Of a stretch of 64,000 bases of DNA, positions 35,599 to 44,580 are shown piece after piece (position 1 is the first letter of the stretch; the number at the start of each line of letters is the position of its first letter). The notes below the pieces were generated by a model. That model saw only the letters and a list, made by a program, of their open reading frames with translations, was not told the DNA's origin and ran no database searches. The DNA lies in NCBI RefSeq assembly GCF_022447245.1, contig NZ_JAKVBC010000002.1:62001-126000 (forward strand). The letters run 5' to 3'. Made by a program: the position numbers and the translations under genes. The stretch is from Kordia sp. (GTDB lineage: Bacteria; Bacteroidota; Bacteroidia; Flavobacteriales; Flavobacteriaceae).

Positions 35599-35640
35599 AG
35601 GGCTGTCTAAAATTGGAAATCCCTTTTTAGACAGCCTTTT
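35599..35640 (+). terminator. Hairpin terminator after etfA
   Basis: GGCTGTCTAAAA / TTTTAGACAGCC with a loop of about 12 and a T-run of 7, 25 bp after the stop. Confidence 0.9.
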
Positions 35641-35667
35641 TTTATGTGAATGCATTTTCAGAGACAA

Positions 35668-36315
35668 ATGAGTTTAGTAAAACTAAATATTAAGGGAATT
35701 TCATACAGCCAAACGCAAAACGGAGCCTACGCGTTAATATTGAATGAAGTTGATGGAGACCGAAAACTACCAATCGTAATTGGTGCTTTTGAAGCACAAT
35801 CAATTGCCATAGCCCTTGAAAAAGAGATCAAACCTCCAAGACCACTTACCCATGATCTTTTCAAAAATTTTGCAGATCGGTTTGATGTGGTTGTCAAGCA
35901 AGTAATTATTCATAAACTTGTAGATGGGGTATTTTATTCAAGTATTATTTGCGAACGCGACAAGATTGAAGAAATTATTGATGCACGTACCTCAGACGCT
36001 ATTGCGTTGGCACTTCGCTTTGATGCTCCAATTTTTACATATAAAACTATCTTAGATAAAGCTGGCATTTTCTTAAAACTCACTTCAAAAGAGGAGGATG
36101 AAGAAAACGAGAAAGAAAGCATTGTTGTAGAGGAATTGTTTACAGATGAGGATGAAGATATGGATACTGTAGAAAGTGTTGCCGATAATACTTTAAAAAC
36201 ATTATCGCTTCAAGAATTATACAATATGCTAGACGGCGCTGTGGCAGATGAAGACTACGAGAAAGCAGCCAGACTTCGAGATGAAATCTCTCATAGAGAG
36301 CAAGACAAAAAATAA
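35668..36315 (+). CDS. Bifunctional nuclease (DUF151) family protein with C-terminal UVR motif
   Basis: 215 aa from the ATG at 35668 (MSLVKLNIKGISYSQTQNGA); an in-frame ATG at 35650 would add six residues. The DUF151 domain covers about residues 1-130 (LPIVIGAFEAQSIAIALEKE, PPRPLTHDLFKN, ARTSDAIALALRFDAPIFTY). An acidic linker leads to a UVR-type helical pair (LQELYNMLDGAVADEDYEKA, then ARLRDEISHRE) known from UvrB/UvrC interactions. Predicted nuclease or DNA-repair-related role by family, not shown. Confidence 0.88.
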   Translation: MSLVKLNIKGISYSQTQNGAYALILNEVDGDRKLPIVIGAFEAQSIAIALEKEIKPPRPLTHDLFKNFADRFDVVVKQVIIHKLVDGVFYSSIICERDKIEEIIDARTSDAIALALRFDAPIFTYKTILDKAGIFLKLTSKEEDEENEKESIVVEELFTDEDEDMDTVESVADNTLKTLSLQELYNMLDGAVADEDYEKAARLRDEISHREQDKK

Positions 36316-36328
36316 AACACCTAATCAA

Positions 36329-38365
36329 ATGCAGAAATTTGTAGCAAGTATTATTACAGTATTCTGTGTGCTTTTTAATTTAAGCGCTCAAGAAACTGGA
36401 ATTGATGGAACGTGGAATTTTAGTAGTATCCTAAACGCTCAAAGTGAAAGTGTTGTTCCTATCATTGATGCAGACAAACTTACTTTTCAAACAGGTTAAT
36501 TTGAATATCAACTCGCAGCAAAAGACAATTTAAAGGCCAGCGGAAATTATATTCATCAAAACAACTTATTGGTTTTTTATTATAATCAACCCAAAGACAC
36601 AATTCGTAAATATAAGATCAGTGAGTTGACAGATTCTACCTTAGTATTTAAGGAAAAAGGTATTTCATATCATTTTACCAAAGAAAAAGCAGAAAAAAGC
36701 ACTGGTACTAACTGGCAACTTTCTAGCAATATCATATACGAAGATCCTGCTAAATATCCTGATAGCATAAAACAAATAGTTGAATTTACAAAAGGAGTAG
36801 ATTTTCTATCACTCAATGATAATGGATCGTATGAAAACATTTTTGATAAAAACTACAACAAAGGATATTGGTTACGCAACAACAACTTAATTGTATTTAA
36901 GCAGAAAGCACCTCAAAACATTGATGTGTATTTTGAAATTGTTAAAGAAACAAAACAAGAACTCGACTTAAAAAAAGGAGGAAATCAAATCTATAAGTTT
37001 ATCTCTTCAAACCATCCAGATTATGTTTCTATAAAAAAAGAAAAAACTGAGATTAAAGCCAGTGAAGGAATGTCATTTTCAAGCATTTGGCGTGGCGCAC
37101 TCGGAATGCTTTCACTTATCTTAATAGCATTTTTATTTAGCAAAAACAGAAAAGCTATCAATTGGAAAACCGTTGGTATTGGGCTTACTGTACAGTTATT
37201 GATCGCTGTAGCTGTGTTGAAAGTTGATTTCGTAAAAACAATTTTTGAAAGTGTAGGACAAGTATTTATTAATATACTAGATTACACCAAAGCTGGAAGT
37301 GAATTTTTGTTCAGTGGCGTATTGGATGTAAGCTCTTATGGGTTCATATTTGCCTTTCAAGTGTTGCCAACTATCATCTTTTTCTCTGCACTAACTTCTG
37401 TATTATTTTACTTAGGAATTATTCAAAAAATAGTACGTGGTATGGCTATGGTATTGACTAAAATTCTTGGAATTTCTGGTGCGGAAAGTTTATCTGTTGC
37501 TGGAAATATCTTTTTAGGACAAACTGAAGCGCCTTTACTTATAAAAGCATACTTAGAAAAAATGACTCGTTCGGAAATCTTACTTGTCATGGTTGGAGGA
37601 ATGGCCACAGTAGCTGGAGCTGTATTGGCAGCTTATATCGGATTTTTAGGTGGTGATGACCCTGTAGAACGCCTTTTTTATGCAAAACATTTATTGGCAG
37701 CTTCTGTAATGGCAGCACCTGGAGCAATTGTCATTTCTAAAATTCTATATCCTCAAACCGAAAAAATTAATAATGATGTAGAAGTTTCACAAGAAAAAAT
37801 TGGTTCAAATATCTTAGATGCTATTTCTAACGGAACCACCGAAGGTTTAAAACTAGCCGTAAATGTGGGTGCAATGTTACTCGTATTTGTTGCATTTATT
37901 GCGATGATTAATGGAATCTTTGGATGGATTGGTGATGTAACATCCTTAAATGCTTGGATGGCTGAAAACACGGCTTACTCGCGCTTTTCACTAGAAGCAA
38001 TTTTAGGAACGATATTTTCACCATTAATGTGGTTGATTGGTGTAGCAAGTGATGATATGATGCAAATGGGACAGCTATTAGGTGTAAAATTAGCCGCTAG
38101 TGAATTTATTGGATACATTCAATTATCTGGAATGATCAATCCTGAAAATGCTGGTCATTTAATCTATAATAAATCTATAATCATGGCAACCTATATGCTA
38201 TGTGGTTTTGCTAACTTTGCTTCTATTGGAATCCAAATTGGAGGAATTGGATCGCTTGCTCCTGGGCAACGAAAAACACTCTCTGAATTTGGAATGAAAG
38301 CCTTAATTGGAGGTACTATAGCTTCTTTAATATCAGCAACAATAGCAGGAATGATTATTGGCTAA
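36329..38365 (+). pseudogene. Nucleoside transporter (NupC/CNT family) with exported N-domain, interrupted by in-frame TAA at 36497
   Basis: Frame starts at ATG 36329 (MQKFVASIITVFCVLFNLSA, signal peptide) and stops at TAA 36497-36499 after DADKLTFQTG; the next codons continue the same frame (FEYQLAAKDNLKASGNYIHQ) with no other stop to 38365. Total 678 aa. The N-domain (about residues 20-230) looks lipocalin-like, with repeated YxxxxNNLxxFxxxx strands. The rest is the concentrative nucleoside transporter: LTVQLLIAVAVLKVDFVKTI, FLGQTEAPLLIKAYL, VPIASAA-like VGGMATVAGAVLAAYIGFLG, and AVNVGAMLLVFVAFIAMING. If translation restarts at a downstream ATG, a transporter without signal peptide could be made. 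Confidence 0.85.
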
Positions 38366-38394
38366 ACATAGTTAATAACATATTGATAAAATAC

Positions 38395-38429
38395 AAACGC
38401 TTCGGTTTAAAATCGGAGCGTTTTTTTTT
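38395..38429 (+). terminator. Hairpin terminator after the nucleoside transporter
   Basis: AAACGCTTCGGTTT / AATCGGAGCGTTT with one G-T pair and a T-run of nine, 30 bp past the stop. Confidence 0.85.
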
Positions 38430-38480
38430 ATTTTTACACACTACAAAATTGTATCGCATCACTATAAAAAAGAAATCATC

Positions 38481-39305
38481 ATGAGACAGTATTTAGATCT
38501 TGTAAAACATGTATTAGAATACGGAAATGAAAAAGGAGATCGTACAGGAACTGGAACGAAAAGTGTTTTTGGCTATCAAATGCGTTTTGACCTCAGCGAA
38601 GGTTTCCCAATTGTAACAACTAAAAAACTACATTTAAAGTCAATTATTCATGAATTGTTGTGGTTTATTAAAGGCGATACAAATGTAAAATATTTACAGG
38701 ATAATGGTGTGCGTATTTGGAATGAATGGGCAGATGAAAATGGTGATTTAGGTCCCGTATATGGACATCAATGGCGCAATTGGAATAGTGAAAGTATTGA
38801 TCAGTTAGCAGAAGTTATTGAGACTTTGAAAAACAATCCAAATAGCAGACGTATGTTGGTTTCAGCATGGAATCCTAGTGTGTTGCCAAATACGAAAGTT
38901 TCTTTTAGTGAAAATGTAGCCAATGGAAAAGCGGCATTACCGCCATGTCATGCTTTTTTTCAGTTTTACGTAGCTGATGGAAAATTATCTTGTCAATTAT
39001 ATCAACGAAGTGCCGATGTATTCTTAGGCGTTCCGTTTAATATTGCTTCGTATGCCTTATTGACCATGATGATGGCACAAGTATGTGGTTATGAAGCTGG
39101 AGATTTTGTACATACATTTGGTGATGCACATATTTACAGGAATCATTTTGAACAAGTGGAACTACAATTAACTCGTGAACCGTATCCGCTTCCAACTATG
39201 AAAATCAATCCAGAAGTAAAAAGTATTTTCGATTTTACTTTTGAAGATTTTGAATTGGTAAATTATCAGCATCATCCGCATATAAAAGGAGCTGTAGCTA
39301 TTTAA
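38481..39305 (+). CDS. thyA: Thymidylate synthase
   Basis: 274 aa. Converts dUMP to dTMP with methylene-tetrahydrofolate in the cytosol. Recognised by [20 protein letters not shown], the catalytic cysteine in [32 protein letters not shown] and the dUMP-binding [12 protein letters not shown]. The C-terminus ends in GAVAI, the usual folate-closing tail. DHFR lies 3.6 kb downstream on the same strand, separated by three plus-strand genes and one minus-strand gene. Confidence 0.97.
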   Translation: MRQYLDLVKHVLEYGNEKGDRTGTGTKSVFGYQMRFDLSEGFPIVTTKKLHLKSIIHELLWFIKGDTNVKYLQDNGVRIWNEWADENGDLGPVYGHQWRNWNSESIDQLAEVIETLKNNPNSRRMLVSAWNPSVLPNTKVSFSENVANGKAALPPCHAFFQFYVADGKLSCQLYQRSADVFLGVPFNIASYALLTMMMAQVCGYEAGDFVHTFGDAHIYRNHFEQVELQLTREPYPLPTMKINPEVKSIFDFTFEDFELVNYQHHPHIKGAVAI

Positions 39306-39338
39306 CTTTAGTGTTTTGTAATATTTTCATTTTTATCT

Positions 39339-40211
39339 ATGTCTTTTTCCTTAAAAAATATGCTTAGCATATCAATATGCTTTTTTACATTATTGATAAG
39401 TGCACAAACAAAAAAGTCCAAAAAAGTTATACCAGAATCTACCGTAATAGAAGGCTGCCAATATGAAGAAGATGTATATGAATGCTCTAAAGAAAAACTA
39501 CGTCGTTCTATTTTTCAATATCTAAAACCTTCAGATGCTATTTTAATTGCGAATAGTACTAAAAAAGACACCATTTTTGTAAATGTAGAGTTTGCTACTG
39601 ATTCTGTTGGAAAAGTTGATAAAGAACGTTCCTCGCTAACATTTCATGAAACTGAGATGAAACCTTTCAAAGTTGAAACATCTTCATCTGCTGTAAACTT
39701 TCAAATTGAATTAGCTCCTATATCGCAAAAACAAACTTGCTATCTCAGCAATCACTTATTCCTTAAGATTGATCGAAAAAATAATGTCTTTATCCCTTTG
39801 TATGACTACAAACCCAAACGAGTTCCTTTTTCGGGACCAGAAGTTGGCGTAATTTACCCTGGATGTAAAAAAGCAAAAAACAATGAAGAGCGAAAGCGTT
39901 GTATGGCGACTAAAATCTCTGAATTTGTTGCAAAAAACTACAATACAAGATTGGGCGAAAAATTAGATTTGAAAGGTATTCAAAAAATTTATGTTGTTTT
40001 TAAAATCAACACACAAGGTAAAGTTGTTGAAATCCGATCTAGAGCACCACATCCTGATTTAGAAAAAGAAGCCATTAGAGTTGTTAGAAGACTGCCTAGA
40101 ATGAAACCTGCACTTATTGAAAATACTCCAATCAGTGTACATTACACACTGCCAATCGTTTTTAATGTGGATAGTAAAAAATCAAGAAAGGAAAAAAGAA
40201 AAAAATGGTAA
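39339..40211 (+). CDS. TonB C-terminal-domain-like exported protein, 290 aa
   Basis: N-terminal hydrophobic segment (MLSISICFFTLLISAQ, residues 8-23) as a signal peptide or anchor. The C-terminal third carries a TonB-C-like fold: GVIYPGCKKAKNNEERKRCM, then QKIYVVFKINTQGKVVEIRS and VRRLPRMKPALIENTPISVH. In flavobacteria this domain occurs in energy-transducer-like and secreted proteins. Similar to the 160-aa gene at 41611. The N-terminal two thirds are unrecognised. Not followed by exbB/exbD. Confidence 0.8.
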   Translation: MSFSLKNMLSISICFFTLLISAQTKKSKKVIPESTVIEGCQYEEDVYECSKEKLRRSIFQYLKPSDAILIANSTKKDTIFVNVEFATDSVGKVDKERSSLTFHETEMKPFKVETSSSAVNFQIELAPISQKQTCYLSNHLFLKIDRKNNVFIPLYDYKPKRVPFSGPEVGVIYPGCKKAKNNEERKRCMATKISEFVAKNYNTRLGEKLDLKGIQKIYVVFKINTQGKVVEIRSRAPHPDLEKEAIRVVRRLPRMKPALIENTPISVHYTLPIVFNVDSKKSRKEKRKKW

Positions 40212-40312
40212 CTCTCCTTTTATAAAGTCAATTGCTCACAAGAAAAATACCAAAAATTACGGTATTTTACCATTATGATTTGTAACTTATGTATTCACAC
40301 AATTGATGTTGT

Positions 40313-40906
40313 ATGATATTATTAGATTTCAAAAAAAAATATATTCTAGATAATGGTTTTGTGCAATTGCGTCCGTTGCATGCAGACGATTTTGGACATT
40401 TACTCCCCTACTCTTTACAGGAGCCCGAATTGTGGAAGTATTCGTTAACACCTGCTCACGGTGAAGATAATTTACGTAATTATATTGCTAAAGCTATGGA
40501 AGGGCGCGTTGAAGAAACCGCTTATCCATTTATTGTGTATGATAAACGTTTTAACACCTATGCTGGTTCAACACGATTTTACGATTTTCAGCAAAAACAC
40601 CAAACAGTTTCACTTGGATATACTTGGTATGGGCAAGATTTTCAGGGAACTGGCCTCAATAAGAACTGTAAATTTTTATTGCTACAATTTGCTTTTGAAC
40701 ATATGAAAGTGCAACGTGTAGAGTTTAGAGCAGACAACAAGAATAAACGAAGTATAGCCGCTATGAAAAGTATAGGCTGTTCAGAAGAAGGTATTTTGCG
40801 AAGTAATTGCGCAGCTCCGAATGGGAGACGTGACAGCATTATACTTAGCATTCTTCGATACGAATGGTTTAGTCGCGTAAAGCGAGAATTATTGAAAAAA
40901 TTATAA
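40313..40906 (+). CDS. GNAT-family N-acetyltransferase, 197 aa
   Basis: Transfers acetyl from acetyl-CoA to an unknown amine. The RimJ/RimL-like fold is recognisable: residues 10-25 LDNGFVQLRPLHADDF, beta4/motif A SLGYTWYGQDFQGTGLNKNC with the Gln/Arg-x-x-Gly acetyl-CoA loop (QGTGLN), then VQRVEFRADNKNKRSIAAMK, SIGCSEEGILRSN and the last strand RDSIILSILRYEW. Length is usual. Terminator follows immediately. Confidence 0.88.
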   Translation: MILLDFKKKYILDNGFVQLRPLHADDFGHLLPYSLQEPELWKYSLTPAHGEDNLRNYIAKAMEGRVEETAYPFIVYDKRFNTYAGSTRFYDFQQKHQTVSLGYTWYGQDFQGTGLNKNCKFLLLQFAFEHMKVQRVEFRADNKNKRSIAAMKSIGCSEEGILRSNCAAPNGRRDSIILSILRYEWFSRVKRELLKKL

Positions 40907-40910
40907 AAAT

Positions 40911-40948
40911 AAAAAAGACCTTCTAAATACATATAGAAGGCCTTTTTA
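40911..40948. terminator. Bidirectional hairpin terminator
   Basis: AAAAAAGACCTTCTA, 8-base loop, TAGAAGGCCTTTTTAAA; serves the converging acetyltransferase and CBM48 genes. Confidence 0.8.
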
Positions 40949-40965
40949 AAAGTGTCAAAATCTGA

Positions 40966-41262
40966 TTATAAACTCAAAACTCCGTTTTCTGCAGCTGCAA
41001 AATCATTCCATTTGTATGCATCTGCTTCTTCATCGTTTTTGTAAATTCCATCTACTACATAACGGAACTCATATTCAGTATCTTTTTCCAAATCAACTGT
41101 TCCTTTAAAAGTTCCATTTTTTAACTTCTTTAAGCTCGTTGCTTCCGTATTCCACTCATTAAAATTTCCTACTACAGAAACTGTTTCTGCTTCTTTGGCA
41201 GCAACACTAAAGGTTACTTTACAAAGAGGTTTACTTTTTAAATATTGTTTTTTAATTGCCAT
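40966..41262 (-). CDS. Isoamylase early-set (CBM48-like) domain protein, 98 aa
   Basis: Single-domain, cytosolic, glycogen/starch-binding fold. VTFSVAAKEAETVSVVGNFN is the typical first strands of the CBM48/isoamylase N domain, followed by EWNTEATSLKKLKNGTFKGT and EYEFRYVVDGIYKNDEEADA. Glycosidase domain absent. Free-standing versions are common in Bacteroidota; role in glycogen binding is inferred. It has a consensus flavobacterial promoter. Confidence 0.9.
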   Translation of the reverse strand: MAIKKQYLKSKPLCKVTFSVAAKEAETVSVVGNFNEWNTEATSLKKLKNGTFKGTVDLEKDTEYEFRYVVDGIYKNDEEADAYKWNDFAAAENGVLSL

Positions 41263-41284
41263 AATTTCAAGTATTTGATAAGGT

Positions 41285-41314
41285 CAAATGTAAATAAGAA
41301 TTTTTGGGAAACAA
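41285..41314 (-). promoter_or_regulatory. Consensus flavobacterial promoter of the CBM48 gene
   Basis: On the minus strand TTG (41314-41312), 19-bp spacer, TACATTTG (41292-41285): an exact match to TTG-N19-TAnnTTTG, 22 bp before the ATG at 41262. Confidence 0.85.
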
Positions 41315-41610
41315 ATGAAAGAATTCACAAAAATGTAAGAATTATCATTTTATTAAAAAAAGCCTTCTAAAATCATAAAGAATGAAAAAAACAAAGCCAT
41401 AAAATAAAATATTTATAACAGTTTTTTAACAGCAATTTTGACTCATTCTCAACGATATCGATTGCGTAATTTTCTGACTGTATGTCCAGTAGTATACATT
41501 TCATTCATCTAAAAAAAATGCAATTCATGGTAAAACTTCATCTTTTCATACGAACAGAATGTAGTATTCAAAAAAGAAAAGTATATTTATATCATCAAAA
41601 AAAAGTAAAC
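41315..41610. other. Gene-free stretch before the TonB-C-like gene
   Basis: About 296 bases; a frame open from 41482 into the next gene has no protein-like content until the ATG at 41611. No clear promoter for that gene was seen. Confidence 0.5.
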
Positions 41611-42093
41611 ATGAAAAAACTTATTATTCTTGGGTTAATGTGTTTAACCGTTCAATTTGGTTTTGCACAAAAATCCACTGATATGTCTTCTCCAAAAGTT
41701 TCTCCAAATGGAACAATGAACTATTCAGTAATGGATAATGCTCCACAATTATCAGGTTGTGAAAATGCAGGTACAGCTCAACAAAAAAATAAATGCACCT
41801 CAGACAAGATAGAAACCTTTATTCAAAATGCGATTAATAAAGATATTGCTCGTAATGTACTTGATACTACTAAGAATAACCTAGTGTATATTCGTTTTAT
41901 AGTGACAAAACAAGGATCTGTAAAAAATGTAGGTGTCCGCACAAATAACCCTTCTCTCAAGAGAGAAATAATACGAATTGTTAAAACATTGCCTTCTTTT
42001 TCTAGTGGAACACATCAGGGAGTTAATGTCGATGTTTCATACGTAGTAAATCTTCAAGCAAATAAGTTACTCAAAAACGCTATTAAAAATTAG
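41611..42093 (+). CDS. Secreted TonB-C-like protein, 160 aa
   Basis: Starts at 41611 with a signal peptide (MKKLIILGLMCLTVQFGFAQ). The mature part has the same GCENAGTAQQKNKCTSDKIE / KNNLVYIRFIVTKQGSVKNV / NPSLKREIIRIVKTLPSF pattern as the C-terminal part of the 290-aa gene at 39339, i.e. a shortened paralogue without the N-domain. The TonB-C-like fold is inferred. Followed 14 bp later by the DHFR gene, so it may be co-transcribed. Confidence 0.8.
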   Translation: MKKLIILGLMCLTVQFGFAQKSTDMSSPKVSPNGTMNYSVMDNAPQLSGCENAGTAQQKNKCTSDKIETFIQNAINKDIARNVLDTTKNNLVYIRFIVTKQGSVKNVGVRTNNPSLKREIIRIVKTLPSFSSGTHQGVNVDVSYVVNLQANKLLKNAIKN

Positions 42094-42107
42094 TAAACCC
42101 GTAATAC

Positions 42108-43043
42108 ATGTTCGGTAATAAAAAACAACAACCTACCACACAAATAGATCAAGAGCAATTAGCCCTTATAGAAACTGCCCAAAAGCGTATCAGACAAAAA
42201 AAACGTCTGTATTACCATTTTGTGGTGTTCGTAATTGGCTCCGCATTGCTTGTACTTATGAATGTTGTTTTAGGTTTAGGTGAAGATGTAATACTATTTG
42301 GAACTAATTGGTTTGTTTGGGCCGTATTTTTATGGCTATTTGCCTTCCTCTTTCACGCCTTTGACGTGTATATCACGAATAAGTTTATGAACAAAGAATG
42401 GGAAGCCAAGCAATTGGAGACTTTGGTTGCAAAACAAGAAGAGCGTATTGCAGAATTAAAACAAAAATTTATAGATCAAGAAACAAAGGTTGCTGAAGTA
42501 CAAGCCAAAGCCGAATTAGCCAATGAGCCTGTTTCTGAAGTAATTGACCGTAGTAGTTTAACAATTATTGTGGCTGCTGCAGAAAATAATGTGATTGGAA
42601 AAGACAATCAATTGATTTGGCATTTGAGTGACGATTTGAAACGTTTTAAAAAACTTACTTCAGGACACCATATTATCATGGGGCGCAAAACTTTTGAAAG
42701 TTTCCCTAAGCCACTTCCTAATAGAACACATATTGTAATTACTCGACAAAAGAATTACAAAGCACCTAGAGGCGTTATTGTCGTTCATACCATGAAAGAA
42801 GCGGTAAGTGTTGCTACTATCGCTGACGCACATCCGTATGTGATTGGTGGTGGAGAAATCTATAAGCAAGCCATTCCGTTTGCAACAAAAATTGAGTTGA
42901 CTCGTGTTCATCATGAATTTGAAGGTGATACATATTTTCCAGAAATTGATATGAAAGATTGGAAAGAGGTTTCAAACAAATTCAACAAGCAAGACGAAAA
43001 ACACGACTACGAGTTCTCTTTTATTACCTATGAAAGAGTTTAA
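42108..43043 (+). CDS. Dihydrofolate reductase fused to an N-terminal 2TM domain, 311 aa
   Basis: The C-terminal 160 residues are DHFR: IVAAAENNVIGKDNQLIWHL (active-site Asp equivalent in LSDDLKRFKKL), IIMGRKTFESFPKPLPNRTH and YVIGGGEIYKQAIP; the NADPH site is intact. The N-terminal 150 residues are a 2TM domain: basic helix (IETAQKRIRQKKRLYYHFVV), two membrane helices at about 38-58 and 68-85 (YYHFVVFVIGSALLVLMNVV; NWFVWAVFLWLFAFLFHAFD) and a coiled coil (WEAKQLETLVAKQEERIAEL). Free 2TM proteins are common in flavobacteria; here one is fused, so this DHFR is probably held at the inner face of the cytoplasmic membrane. Reduces dihydrofolate made by thyA. Confidence 0.88.
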   Translation: MFGNKKQQPTTQIDQEQLALIETAQKRIRQKKRLYYHFVVFVIGSALLVLMNVVLGLGEDVILFGTNWFVWAVFLWLFAFLFHAFDVYITNKFMNKEWEAKQLETLVAKQEERIAELKQKFIDQETKVAEVQAKAELANEPVSEVIDRSSLTIIVAAAENNVIGKDNQLIWHLSDDLKRFKKLTSGHHIIMGRKTFESFPKPLPNRTHIVITRQKNYKAPRGVIVVHTMKEAVSVATIADAHPYVIGGGEIYKQAIPFATKIELTRVHHEFEGDTYFPEIDMKDWKEVSNKFNKQDEKHDYEFSFITYERV

Positions 43044-43066
43044 ACGCTCATTCTCCGAAAATTCTT

Positions 43067-43074
43067 TACTTTTG
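43067..43074 (+). promoter_or_regulatory. -7 element TACTTTTG before fabD
   Basis: Fits TAnnTTTG, 63 bp before the fabD ATG, with no TTG at the -33 spacing. A small hairpin lies between it and the gene. Confidence 0.35.
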
Positions 43075-43098
43075 CCAAACAATTAGAAATAAACACTT

Positions 43099-43124
43099 CT
43101 TCTTAAATACATAAGAAGGTTTTT
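43099..43124 (+). terminator. Small hairpin with T-run between folA and fabD
   Basis: CTTCTTA, loop AATACA, TAAGAAG, then GTTTTT. It may end the DHFR transcript or act as a leader hairpin for fabD, since the -7 element precedes it. Confidence 0.5.
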
Positions 43125-43137
43125 AAAGACTTAGATA

Positions 43138-44034
43138 ATGAAAGCATACATATTTCCAGGGCAAGGTGCTCAATTTACAGGAATGGGATTAGACCTTTAT
43201 GAGAACTCTGATGTGGCGCAACATCTTTTTGAAGATGCTAATCGCATTTTAGGATTTCACATTACCGATATAATGTTTGAAGGTTCTGTGGAAGATTTAA
43301 AGCAAACGAAAGTAACGCAACCTGCTATCTTTTTACATTCTGTCATTTTAAGTAAAGTTCTTGGAGACAAATTTCAACCAGAAATGGTTGCAGGACATTC
43401 ATTAGGAGAACTATCTGCCCTAGTTGCTAACGGAGTATTAACGTTTGAAGATGGCTTGAAATTAGTTTCACAACGTGCTTTAGCTATGCAAAAAGCTTGT
43501 GAAATTCAACCAAGTACTATGGCAGCCGTTTTAGGTTTAGACAATGAAGTTGTTGAAAAAGTATGCGAAGAAACTGCAGGAATTGTGGTTGCTGCTAACT
43601 ATAATTGCCTAGGACAAATTGTAATTTCGGGAGAAGTTGACGCAATCAATACAGCTTGTGAAACACTAAAAGAAGCTGGCGCAAGACGTGCATTGGTATT
43701 GCCTGTTGGTGGTGCTTTCCACTCTCCATTGATGGAACCTGCTCGCGAAGAATTGGCGGCAGCTATTGAAAATACAACCTTCAATACTCCAATTTGTCCA
43801 ATATATCAAAATGTAACTACGACAGCAGTAACAGACGCTAACGAAATTAAAAAGAATTTAATTTCTCAACTTACAGCACCTGTAAAATGGACACAATCTG
43901 TACAACAAATGATTGCCGATGGCGCTACTCACTTTACAGAAGTTGGTCCAGGAAAAGTATTGCAAGGATTGTTACGTAAAATTGATCGTTCTGTAACTAC
44001 AGAAAGTGCGCTTTTGGAAACGGCCAAACAATAA
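43138..44034 (+). CDS. fabD: Malonyl-CoA-ACP transacylase
   Basis: 298 aa. Transfers malonyl from CoA to acyl carrier protein for fatty-acid synthesis. Motifs: FPGQGAQFTGMG, GHSLGELSAL with nucleophile Ser88, RALAMQKACE (Arg), GAFHSPLM (catalytic His) and FTEVGPGKVLQGLLRKI. Normal length. The lipoprotein signal peptidase gene begins 4 bp after the stop, so the two are probably co-transcribed. Confidence 0.96.
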   Translation: MKAYIFPGQGAQFTGMGLDLYENSDVAQHLFEDANRILGFHITDIMFEGSVEDLKQTKVTQPAIFLHSVILSKVLGDKFQPEMVAGHSLGELSALVANGVLTFEDGLKLVSQRALAMQKACEIQPSTMAAVLGLDNEVVEKVCEETAGIVVAANYNCLGQIVISGEVDAINTACETLKEAGARRALVLPVGGAFHSPLMEPAREELAAAIENTTFNTPICPIYQNVTTTAVTDANEIKKNLISQLTAPVKWTQSVQQMIADGATHFTEVGPGKVLQGLLRKIDRSVTTESALLETAKQ

Positions 44035-44038
44035 GGAT

Positions 44039-44539
44039 ATGTCTAGGTCACTGCGAATGCTTTTTATTTTTGGATTGATTCTACTAAATGTGGGCTGCGA
44101 TCAGTTTTCAAAATCTGTAGCAAGAGCACATATTGATGCAACCGAACGCATTTCAGTGATTGGAGAATACGTAGTCCTTATGAAAACTGAAAATAAAGGT
44201 GCTTTTTTAGGTTTTCTATCTTCTATGGAAAGTCCTATTTTAAAAAGTATCTTTTTAATCATTCTTCCGATTTCCGTATTAATTTTTATTCTGCGAATGA
44301 TTATTGTCAATACAGATTTAGATCGCTTTATGATCGTTGGTTTGTGTTGTATTATAGGCGGCGGAATTGGAAACCTGTACGATCGTATTTTATATAGTTC
44401 AGTAACCGATTTTATGCATATTGATTTGGGAGGAATCTTTAAAACTGGTATTTTCAATATGGCAGATGTCTCTGTTATGCTCGGCACAGGATTATTGATT
44501 ATCTCCTTTATTAAACGAAAAGAAATATCTTTATCATAA
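44039..44539 (+). CDS. lspA: Lipoprotein signal peptidase II
   Basis: 166 aa from ATG 44039 (MSRSLRMLFIFGLILLNVGC), 4 bp after the fabD stop. Aspartyl protease of the cytoplasmic membrane that removes lipoprotein signal peptides. Four membrane segments. Catalytic pair in NLYDRI (Asp) and FNMADVSVML (Asp); the GGGIGNLYDR stretch is typical, and the N-terminal DQFSKSVARAHI matches DxxxK. A terminator follows directly. Confidence 0.93.
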   Translation: MSRSLRMLFIFGLILLNVGCDQFSKSVARAHIDATERISVIGEYVVLMKTENKGAFLGFLSSMESPILKSIFLIILPISVLIFILRMIIVNTDLDRFMIVGLCCIIGGGIGNLYDRILYSSVTDFMHIDLGGIFKTGIFNMADVSVMLGTGLLIISFIKRKEISLS

Positions 44540-44544
44540 ATTAT

Positions 44545-44572
44545 AAAAACCTAGTGAGTGCTAGGTTTTTTT
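44545..44572. terminator. Hairpin terminator after lspA
   Basis: AAAAACCTAG, loop TGAGTG, CTAGGTTTTTTT; 6 bp beyond the stop. Confidence 0.8.
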
Positions 44573-44580
44573 GTTATACA

